Origin: GCA-2737125 sp044336815
GTDB lineage: Bacteria; Actinomycetota; Actinomycetes; S36-B12
Assembly: GCA_044336815.1 (NCBI GenBank)
Contig: JBIIOU010000023.1
Span: 1 to 18,692 of the forward strand
Direction of reading: 5' to 3'
Length of the DNA: 18,692 nucleotides
Shown: one piece after another, positions 1-6,787 of the stretch
Layout: the number at the start of each line of letters is the position of its first letter
Numbering within the stretch: position 1 is the first letter of the stretch
Translations under genes and position numbers: made by a program
Notes under the pieces: model-generated
Told to the model about the DNA's origin: nothing
Databases searched by the model: none
The model's input: the letters and a program-made list of their open reading frames with translations, nothing else

Positions 1-96
1 GGGCTTGGGAGATTGACCCCCTGCCGGAGGTTTAGCCACATCGGGATTGTGGTGATGAATTCGGGAGAGTTGGGCCAAATCCATCCGCAGGTTCAT
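1..96 (-). CDS. Partial ORF at left edge, N-terminus of an unrecognised protein
   Basis: An ATG at 96-94 opens a minus-strand frame with no stop to the window edge, giving about 32 visible residues beginning MNLRMDLAQL and becoming Pro/Gly-rich. I do not recognise the product. Support comes from a -10-like hexamer GATACT at 109-104, seven bases before the ATG, which suits a leaderless transcript of the kind common in actinobacteria; no Shine-Dalgarno is visible. The same frame also has an ATG further upstream at 156-154. The gene is divergent from the cyclodehydratase at 168, so it could belong to the RiPP locus, possibly as the missing precursor or an export or immunity gene, but nothing in the visible residues shows this. 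The piece is short enough to be a chance frame. Confidence 0.35.
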   Translation of the reverse strand, partial: MNLRMDLAQLSRIHHHNPDVAKPPAGGQSPKP

Positions 97-103
97 GGGG
101 CTA

Positions 104-109
104 AGTATC
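104..109 (-). promoter_or_regulatory. Putative -10 element for the left-edge minus ORF
   Basis: GATACT read on the minus strand matches TANNNT-type -10 elements in five of six consensus positions (TATACT). It ends seven bases before the ATG at 96, which would put the start of transcription at or next to the start codon. No convincing -35 element is visible. Confidence 0.3.
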
Positions 110-155
110 GCAGTTTGGCTAGAAAAAGGGAGTACCTTTACCCCAACTATAAACA

Positions 156-161
156 TATGAT
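156..161 (+). promoter_or_regulatory. Putative -10 element for a leaderless cyclodehydratase transcript
   Basis: TATGAT (156-161) is a near-consensus -10 hexamer ending six bases before the ATG at 168. There is no Shine-Dalgarno before that ATG, so a leaderless mRNA is the simplest explanation of the start. An alternative -10, TATAAA, lies at 148-153. No clear -35 was found. The other features of the 97-167 gap are the divergent -10 at 104-109 and an A/T-rich stretch. Confidence 0.45.
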
Positions 162-167
162 TAGTAA

Positions 168-2435
168 ATGAATCCTGAGTTTCTCCCGCTCTGGCAGCCC
201 CACAGCCGCACCATCATCGCGCCACCCGAAGAAATCTACTTGATCACCGATGGGGACGAGCAAGTCTTGACCGGAGAGCTTTTCACCGCATTAGCTCCAA
301 ATATTGATGGACGAGCAACCGTGGCTGAAATTACGGCGAAAATGGTCTCCGAAGGCAGCGCCACCGAGCAGGAAGTACCAGCGGCCATTCAGATTTTGGT
401 GGAGCACGGTTTCGTGGTCGATGCCAGCGAGGTGGATGGCCCTCTTGATGTATACCGGATGTGGTGGCGAGATCACATTTCCACAGATCTGTCCCAAACC
501 CTAGTTGCGATAGTCGGAATTGGTGATGTACCAACTACTGACATCCGAGAGTCGATTTCCGCGCACGGCTTGGGCATAACACAAGACCTCGCATTGGCGT
601 ATGCAGTCGTAGTGATAGCTGATGACTATCTCAATCCCGAGATCGAGTCCGTGGCGCAAGCGGCGTACGAATTGGGTACCCCCGTGCTGCTCGCAAACAT
701 TTGTGGAGTCCGTCCAACCATTGGCCCGTGGCTTGGCGCACCCGGCCCCTGCTGGCAATGCCTGGCGGCTCGCCTCCAGTTTAATAGACAGGTCGAGAAA
801 CGTTTACTCGGTGACGGCGAACGCATGGGTCCAATTGCGAAGGGCTGGACTCCAACCACGCTCGCACACGCTGGTGGTGAGATCGCACTCGAACTCTTAC
901 GTACTTTCGCTGGCCGGCCACACGCTAGCGCCCATCAGGACCCAGCAATTTCGATGATGACAATCATCGACCACCTAAACGGTGACCGAAGCATCCACCA
1001 CGTAGTTCGACGTCCGCAGTGCGAAACCTGCGGCGAACCACTCACTCTAGAAAACGCACCGGTGGAAATAGTTCTCGAAGTAGGTGCGCTCGATGCGAAA
1101 GATGATGGAAGCTACCGGCGCCTTACCCCGCAACAGACCTTGGACACCTATGGCCACCAAGTCAGCCGCGTTACTGGCGTAGTTGAACACCTACAACGCA
1201 CGAACTTGGACAATGACGTCACGCACGTTGTTGAGTCGGGGGTTAATCTCGCCACCGTGAAAAAGGGTGCGAAGGTATGCGGGTTTCGGCAAAATGCCGG
1301 CGGTAAAGGCACAACCCCTGAACAGGCGCGGGCGGGCGCATTAGCAGAAGCCATCGAACGTTACGCCGCAACTTACGCTGGCGATGAACCGAGCATGGTT
1401 TACTCGATGACCAAACTTGGTGACCTAGCGATTGATCCGCGGTCATGCCTGCTGTTTAGTGATAACCAGTACGACACCCGCGAGGAATGGAACGCCTCCC
1501 GCGACGGCAAGCATGTAATTCCGAAACGATTCGACCCTGATATTGAAATGCCCTGGTCACCCCTGTGGTCGTTAACTGAGCAGCGACGCGTTTGGCTACC
1601 AACTTCGTACACCTACTACAACTACGTGGGTGACTATCCGCGCAATGGATGCAGTTCCGATTCAAATGGTAATGCCGCTGGTACCTCAATCGAAGACGCA
1701 ATTTTACAGGGTTTCTTCGAGTTGGTTGAACGTGACGCCGTTTCAACCTGGTGGTACAACGGGATCAATAGGCCCGGAGTCGATATCGACGCCTATGCAA
1801 CCACCTATGACGATCCGTATTTCAATCGTCTTCGAACCCATTACAGCGAGGTTCTTGACCGCGATATTTGGGCACTAGATGTGACCAGTGACCTCGGCAT
1901 CCCAGCATTCGTGGCCGCCTCGAAGGCGCGAACCGGACTCCCCCGCATCCTTCTTGGCTTCGGTGCCCACCGTGACCCACGTGGGGCACTCCTCCGCTCC
2001 TTAACCGAAATGAATCAGATGCTCGGGATGATCACCTCAATGGAGGCCCACGGTGCGCCCACCGAACTAGATGTTTCAAAGCCAGAGGTGAATTGGTGGT
2101 ACACGCCAACAATGGAACAGCACCCATATGTGCTTCCTGACCCCACGCTCGCCCTCACCACACCAACCGATCACGCGCATGACTGGAACACCGATGGCAA
2201 GGCCAATGTTGAAAAGGTGGTCACACTACTTGCTGATCACGGTATGACGATGTCGGTGGCGAATATGACCAAGCCCGATATCGGCATGCCCGTTGTTAAA
2301 GTCGTGGTACCAGGCATCCGACACTTCTGGCCGCGGTTTGCCCCTGGTCGATTGTATGAAGTACCGGTGAAGATGGGGTGGCGAGATACCGCTCTAACCG
2401 AACTTGAACTTAACCCGACACCAATATTCTGGTGA
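168..2435 (+). CDS. Fused TOMM cyclodehydratase (leader-binding E1-like + YcaO), PatD/TruD type
   Basis: Predicted to install azoline heterocycles on Cys, Ser or Thr of a ribosomal peptide, using ATP. The 755 residues match the usual size of fused PatD/TruD enzymes. Residues 1-90 form a PqqD-like leader-binding winged-helix region. Residues 100-300 form an E1-like domain with two CxxC pairs (C195/C198 and C285/C288) that should hold a structural zinc. The YcaO domain starts near 365 and shows AEAIERY (393-399), a GFFELVERDA block near 515-524 and a HRDPRGALLRSLTEMNQ block near 600-618, as in ATP-binding YcaO proteins. The family's C-terminal PxPxP tail is altered: the protein ends NPTPIFW. 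The gene stands alone on the plus strand, converging on the operon that holds the oxidase and proteases, with 27 bases between the stops. Start chosen from the near-consensus -10 just upstream; no Shine-Dalgarno is present. Confidence 0.93.
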   Translation: MNPEFLPLWQPHSRTIIAPPEEIYLITDGDEQVLTGELFTALAPNIDGRATVAEITAKMVSEGSATEQEVPAAIQILVEHGFVVDASEVDGPLDVYRMWWRDHISTDLSQTLVAIVGIGDVPTTDIRESISAHGLGITQDLALAYAVVVIADDYLNPEIESVAQAAYELGTPVLLANICGVRPTIGPWLGAPGPCWQCLAARLQFNRQVEKRLLGDGERMGPIAKGWTPTTLAHAGGEIALELLRTFAGRPHASAHQDPAISMMTIIDHLNGDRSIHHVVRRPQCETCGEPLTLENAPVEIVLEVGALDAKDDGSYRRLTPQQTLDTYGHQVSRVTGVVEHLQRTNLDNDVTHVVESGVNLATVKKGAKVCGFRQNAGGKGTTPEQARAGALAEAIERYAATYAGDEPSMVYSMTKLGDLAIDPRSCLLFSDNQYDTREEWNASRDGKHVIPKRFDPDIEMPWSPLWSLTEQRRVWLPTSYTYYNYVGDYPRNGCSSDSNGNAAGTSIEDAILQGFFELVERDAVSTWWYNGINRPGVDIDAYATTYDDPYFNRLRTHYSEVLDRDIWALDVTSDLGIPAFVAASKARTGLPRILLGFGAHRDPRGALLRSLTEMNQMLGMITSMEAHGAPTELDVSKPEVNWWYTPTMEQHPYVLPDPTLALTTPTDHAHDWNTDGKANVEKVVTLLADHGMTMSVANMTKPDIGMPVVKVVVPGIRHFWPRFAPGRLYEVPVKMGWRDTALTELELNPTPIFW

Positions 2436-2462
2436 CTAAGAAATCTTAAGTTCGTGCCGCCA

Positions 2463-3683
2463 TTAAGTGATGACGTTCAGCGCGCCACCGTTTAGCAATA
2501 GTTGCAGCATCGGCGTGGTGTCGTCTATGCACGTAGTCGAATCTATCCCGAACTGTTCACACAAGGTGTCTACTAACTCCTGAAATGACATCGGGTGGTC
2601 TAGGTACTCCCAGATCAACGCACCCATTTGGTCAAGGCCCATCAACTCGTATTCAGATGTCACAAGAACTAAGTCGTCGCCAACTTGTGAGGTCATCACC
2701 TGGTCATCTTTAACAAAACGGGTAGATAGGTCGAGCGGCACATCTTGCTTTGGCGGCACGGCAGCCGCAAACAATTTGTCACCGGATAACTTCACCTGGT
2801 TCGCAGTGGACGGCGAAGCTGACGTCAACCTACCTTCGATTAGGTAGCCAAACTCTTCCATCAAGGCGCCGCAATTGCGCTCAATTTTGGAGACCTGGCT
2901 AGCACTTAGCTCACCGCGCCAGCCCCCGGCTTGGCCCTTTCTAAAGAAAGGAACCTCGGTGCCCGTCGCGCGCTCACTAAACCCGCTTTCACGCTCACGC
3001 GATTGCAGTTTGTCAAAGCGCGTTGATTCGACGGCGTGGACAAGCTCGTTCTCCGAAACTTCTAGACCTGCGAATTTCAATGCTGCACCAAAAGTCGCAT
3101 GCGGCTCTGCCAAGAAATCCTCATAGCGGTAGACCGCGACCGGGTAGGTGGGCAAACGGCGCCAACTATCAAGGTGCTCTGACCAAGAGCCTTGCGGCTG
3201 ACGGCTCATAAGTACCGATGGGGTTCCCGGGGATTGCGGATCGCGCCGGCAGAGCAGATCAACCGCACCGTCCAGACTCATATTGAAATGCCGAGCGGCT
3301 GAACACGCGACATCACGTGGATCTCGAATAATCACCAGGGCAGCACGCGAGGTTGCGGCGGGGAATAACTCCGAGCCATCCGGTGCGCTACGAAACTTTT
3401 CGTGGGTCTTACGCAGGGTTGGGCGACCTGACCGATCGTTGCTAACCAACTCCAATCTTGACCTCAGTAAGTCCAACTCGTCGCAACTTAGGCGCCTGGC
3501 ATCAATACCCCAAGTGGTCAGGTACTCCATCTGGCATGGCTGCGAAGACTCATGCGGCCTAAATTTTTCATCCTGGGCCGACTCGACCGCCTTCCAGACG
3601 AAGCGAAACCAGGTGTTCCCAGATTTTGGATATGAGGCTAACCAGACACTTGACGGCAGCACGGCCAGTTTGTCGCTAGCCAT
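2463..3683 (-). CDS. Sulfotransferase fused to a C-terminal PqqD-like RiPP recognition domain
   Basis: Residues 11-285 have the PAPS-dependent sulfotransferase fold signatures: the 5'-phosphosulfate loop SYPKSGNTW (17-25), a KTH with the likely catalytic His (H94), the 3'-phosphate-binding segment IIRDPRDVACS (118-128), YEDF (187-190) and an RKGQAGGWR motif near 248-256 like the family's C-terminal RKGxxGxW. After a linker, residues about 320-406 look like PqqD: a beta-rich start, then ALIWEYLD, a helix with FQELVDTLCEQFGID, and a final helix ending in NGGAL. PqqD-type domains bind leader peptides, so the fusion implies sulfation of the RiPP or of a side chain added to it; this is inference. 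The PqqD part could instead act on the PqqD/HprK-type partner encoded just upstream. The start ATG overlaps the stop of the preceding HprK-like gene by eight bases, implying coupled translation. It is the last gene of the operon. Confidence 0.88.
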   Translation of the reverse strand: MASDKLAVLPSSVWLASYPKSGNTWFRFVWKAVESAQDEKFRPHESSQPCQMEYLTTWGIDARRLSCDELDLLRSRLELVSNDRSGRPTLRKTHEKFRSAPDGSELFPAATSRAALVIIRDPRDVACSAARHFNMSLDGAVDLLCRRDPQSPGTPSVLMSRQPQGSWSEHLDSWRRLPTYPVAVYRYEDFLAEPHATFGAALKFAGLEVSENELVHAVESTRFDKLQSRERESGFSERATGTEVPFFRKGQAGGWRGELSASQVSKIERNCGALMEEFGYLIEGRLTSASPSTANQVKLSGDKLFAAAVPPKQDVPLDLSTRFVKDDQVMTSQVGDDLVLVTSEYELMGLDQMGALIWEYLDHPMSFQELVDTLCEQFGIDSTTCIDDTTPMLQLLLNGGALNVIT

Positions 3684-4470
3684 TATTCACGACCACCCAA
3701 TCGGCAAGCTCGTTGAGCGCAGCAACCAAAGCGACCTTGGCCTTGATGGCCACCGCCTGCGCATCGTCAGATGCCCATTGCGCATCCGGGTCTGTCACCA
3801 CCCGCAGTGGGTCACTACTGACCCATGCCGGTAACACTGCAAGGCCGGTCACAATATCTAGTAGCTCACTCGGTGTGCGCTCCTTTGCTACCACCTCTAC
3901 CAGCAGCGCCCGCGCGATTCGAGCTCGGCCAATCCCAGGTGATACCGGTTCGGGTGGCTCGGGCATTAAAGTGGCCATGGCCACCAAAGCAATCGGCTCC
4001 GGCCAACGGCTAAGTGCGACCCCCACGGCATTACCCCCGGGACGCACAAACTGTTCGATATCCAATGACTCACTTACGGCCACGGCGGCCGAACAGATCA
4101 CCGGCGACTGACGCGGGTACACGATAACTTGGCCAGCAACCACCCGCGCAGGAATTAAAAAGTCGCCCAAACAACTCCAGCCCATTTTCACAAGCCCGAT
4201 GATCACCCGCTCTGCAAGTTCTGGGGCCGAAGAAATCAATACCGCTCTACCAGCAGGATCAACCATGACCGAACCATTGAGTAACCAAAAACCCCGCCGC
4301 CACCAAGCCAGCGGATCAATCAAATTGCTGAGCACCATTGCTTCGCACTGGGAATCTACTCCGCCAGCCATGGTCAACACATGGGACCCATCCGGTGCCA
4401 CCTGAAATGCAGCAAGCGCTGGAAGGCTAAACCCCCACGGCTCAACCTCGGTATTGACAAGCCCCGACAT
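3676..4470 (-). CDS. HPr-kinase-like protein lacking the P-loop (likely pseudokinase)
   Basis: Not recognised with certainty. Residues 60-110 follow the HprK C-terminal pattern (a Trp/Leu-rich strand, LNGS, a hydrophobic GRAVLI strand, a loop, then a helix and GWSCLGDFLIPA), which in true kinases reads LHGS...GPSGAGKST...GWxLxSDDxxP. Here the P-loop is replaced by SSAPELAERV and the paired acidic residues by GDF, so ATP binding is probably lost. HprK-like proteins with PqqD-like partners are known from lasso-peptide and HPr-rel-A loci; the next gene encodes a PqqD-like domain, which fits. The role may be structural, for example holding a leader peptide. ATG 4470 is preferred to the in-frame TTG at 4473 because GGAG sits six bases before it. 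The rest of the 264 residues is Ala/Val-rich with no membrane segment. Confidence 0.6.
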   Translation of the reverse strand: MSGLVNTEVEPWGFSLPALAAFQVAPDGSHVLTMAGGVDSQCEAMVLSNLIDPLAWWRRGFWLLNGSVMVDPAGRAVLISSAPELAERVIIGLVKMGWSCLGDFLIPARVVAGQVIVYPRQSPVICSAAVAVSESLDIEQFVRPGGNAVGVALSRWPEPIALVAMATLMPEPPEPVSPGIGRARIARALLVEVVAKERTPSELLDIVTGLAVLPAWVSSDPLRVVTDPDAQWASDDAQAVAIKAKVALVAALNELADWVVVNNG

Positions 4471-4498
4471 CAATAACTCCTAGTCGAAAAACCGCAGG

Positions 4499-6787
4499 TC
4501 AGTCCAACGGACTGATAGCGATTTCACCGATTGACCCTTGGGTGTAGTAGTCAAGGCCGGTGGCCAGCGCAAATGCATCACTGTCGCCGGTACCTAATGG
4601 AACTGAACCTAAGCCCATGGCCGTCGCAGAATACTGAATAGTCGCCATCATTACTCCGACATGCTTGAGCATCAGTGAGTAAGCGATGCCCTCATATTTG
4701 GTTGCGATGTCTGGGTAACGTGCAGCAAGTACCAGTAACACTTGGGGCCTAGCCATCCCCCCACCGGTTGCCTCACTGGCGCCAAACATTACTTTCTGCT
4801 GGTACTCGAGTTCACCGGTCAAGGCGCCAAGTGAATGTGAGCCTTCGCGGTAGATATAGGCGCCGGGCGCTAGGCCAGCAACTCGACTGGCGAACACCAC
4901 GATGTCAATCTCATAAAGCCCACCGCCGGATGGATAGATTCGGCCGGGACGTTCCTCGACATGGCCATACATTTCGACACTTCGCGGAATTAGGTGCATC
5001 ACGCGCGCAAGTAGCTCAGCGAGTTTAACCACGGGCAGTTCCGGACCATCCCAAGCGCGAATCGAGGTACGCTTTTCAAGCACCATTCCGAATGGCGGAT
5101 CACCCGCAATAACGTTAGGGATATCAATACTTGGTAACAAGATGTCGCCTGGCACAGGCTGGGTCGAGGGCTCCTCGGGATGCGGCCTAATCGTGAATCG
5201 GGCGGTACCGCCTAACTTGCTACGCACTCGGCCATCTCGTGTTTTTGAATGGAAAAGTAGATCGTGAAACTCCCACGACTTTGGAATATCTGAATCTTCA
5301 ACAGACTTGCCGACTTCGTCTAATGCTGTACTTTTCGCCACGACATAAGTCTTTACGACTACCTGACCATCTTCCTCAAATCCGATCTTGACGTGAAGCA
5401 GACTAATGAGTTGGTGGGCTATGGGGATATCAGAAACTGAACCATCGGAGTCATCTTGGTAAATCGTGCGCTCTTTATCGGGCTCAGCAACCGCCACTAG
5501 GACACTCTCTTGCATCTGCTGATCAACACCTAGTTCGGTCATCACTGGGGCCAGCAGCGCAATTGCCTGCGGGTTGAAAACTTCAAACCCAACTCGCGAA
5601 CCCAGACCAGTGTCTGTCATGTCCACGGCAATTCGGATAGGAGGTGTCCCCCCAACAATCGGCTCAATCGCCGAGAAGTTAGCCAAACTAGCCGCAGACA
5701 CTCCGGCATCGGCTAAAAGCTGACCAGCTAGTGAAAGTGCCGCAGTGTCTGGAATGTTGAAAAGCATCCGCACTACGTCACTTCGCCCTGGAAGCACCCC
5801 AAGCATGCGCGGCAAGCCCAAGCCGTCAACAAGTTTTCTAGCGTCTGGGTTCGTCGACAAACGGCCACTGGCACCCAACGCCCGCAAGGTTTCATCCAAG
5901 CGGAGCGCCTGTTCTTGTAACTCCAAAGGCTCCTGTGGCGAGACTAGACGCACGAAGACACCCATAAATGACCCGACACCCTCATTGACATCAAACTCAT
6001 AAAAGCCGTTCGGGTCAAGAAGTGCCAACGGTCCGGTGGTGCCGTCACCCGTATATGGCAAACAAACTCCGATATCCACCCGCTTCGAACCGTCATGGTG
6101 CATCTCAAAGCCCACGTGAAAGTTTAAATCTGCTCCGTCGACCGGAATTTGATCAAGTCCGACCACCTGCCCCGTGTGCGAAAAACCACGTGGCAAAGCC
6201 TCACGTTCGAACCAACTAATCAGTGACTCAACAGCTGGCACGAAACTCAGGCCTCTGGCCACCGGTACCGCGACACCGATTGCGCGCATTAGGCCGACTA
6301 ATTCGCAGACCCCAGAAACACTTAACCCTGACGCAGCCGAAAGGGCGGTCGGAGTTTGATCGAATGCGAGGGCAGCCGCCACCGCCGCAACTCTCGGGTC
6401 GTGAATTTGTATATATGCCGAGGTGGTCGGTATTTCAATTAGCATTTGACGTTGGGTGCGATGCAGGTAGGCGAACCTCGATAACCGATACGCCGATCCC
6501 AAAGATGCATCTACCGGGACCGAGGGCAGCGGATTAATACCTGGCACCAAAGTGGCGAGTGGGGTATCGCCCTCATAAGCGGTCACCGCCAAAAACCCGC
6601 CATCGGCCAATTTCTGCATTAAATTACGGTCTGCCGGCGCCGAGGACGGGGTGGCACCGTTAACCGGCAAGGTATTGGCGAAATCAGCCGGCACAACCAA
6701 TGAGCCACTCGGGCCGACCAACTCACTCCAGTTTGCATCGGCAGACTTGATCGTTACCGCGGGGCTTAGCCCAAGTATCATGCTCAC
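4499..6787 (-). CDS. SagB-type nitroreductase-fold azoline oxidase with a long internal extension
   Basis: Predicted FMN-dependent dehydrogenase that oxidises thiazoline/oxazoline rings to thiazoles/oxazoles after the YcaO step. The C-terminal domain (about 565-762) begins LEKRTSIRAWDG and continues with YPSGGGLYEID, GAYIYREGSHSLGAL, MLKHVGVMMATIQYSATAMGLGSVPLG and a final Leu-Asp, as in SagB/ThcOx-family proteins. Residues about 100-180 (YRLSRFAYLHRTQ...HDPRVAAVAAALAF) are the leader-binding-like N-terminal region seen in many SagB proteins. Between them, about 205-545, lies a segment I cannot assign. It contains FHVGFEM, then IRIAVDMTDTGLGSRVGFEVF, then LLHVKIGFEEDGQVVVKTY. At 762 residues the protein is far longer than typical SagB. 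The GTG start overlaps the upstream protease stop (GTGA), implying coupling; an in-frame ATG lies at 6781. Confidence 0.88.
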   Translation of the reverse strand: MSMILGLSPAVTIKSADANWSELVGPSGSLVVPADFANTLPVNGATPSSAPADRNLMQKLADGGFLAVTAYEGDTPLATLVPGINPLPSVPVDASLGSAYRLSRFAYLHRTQRQMLIEIPTTSAYIQIHDPRVAAVAAALAFDQTPTALSAASGLSVSGVCELVGLMRAIGVAVPVARGLSFVPAVESLISWFEREALPRGFSHTGQVVGLDQIPVDGADLNFHVGFEMHHDGSKRVDIGVCLPYTGDGTTGPLALLDPNGFYEFDVNEGVGSFMGVFVRLVSPQEPLELQEQALRLDETLRALGASGRLSTNPDARKLVDGLGLPRMLGVLPGRSDVVRMLFNIPDTAALSLAGQLLADAGVSAASLANFSAIEPIVGGTPPIRIAVDMTDTGLGSRVGFEVFNPQAIALLAPVMTELGVDQQMQESVLVAVAEPDKERTIYQDDSDGSVSDIPIAHQLISLLHVKIGFEEDGQVVVKTYVVAKSTALDEVGKSVEDSDIPKSWEFHDLLFHSKTRDGRVRSKLGGTARFTIRPHPEEPSTQPVPGDILLPSIDIPNVIAGDPPFGMVLEKRTSIRAWDGPELPVVKLAELLARVMHLIPRSVEMYGHVEERPGRIYPSGGGLYEIDIVVFASRVAGLAPGAYIYREGSHSLGALTGELEYQQKVMFGASEATGGGMARPQVLLVLAARYPDIATKYEGIAYSLMLKHVGVMMATIQYSATAMGLGSVPLGTGDSDAFALATGLDYYTQGSIGEIAISPLD

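Noticed and set aside
1..171. Plus-strand frame open from the window edge, ending TGA at 169-171 and overlapping the cyclodehydratase ATG.
   Set aside because: Rich in rare AGA/AGG codons, no recognisable content, and the -10 just before 168 would lie inside it. About 56 open codons can occur by chance. Kept only as a possibility in the findings.
2430..2462. TAAGA-AA-TCTTA palindrome between the convergent stops of the cyclodehydratase and sulfotransferase genes.
   Set aside because: A five-base A/T-rich stem without a T-run is too weak to call a terminator.
3283..3834. Long plus-strand ORF (183 codons) antisense to the sulfotransferase and HprK-like genes.
   Set aside because: It has no recognisable domain and lies opposite two well-supported coupled genes; it is a shadow frame.
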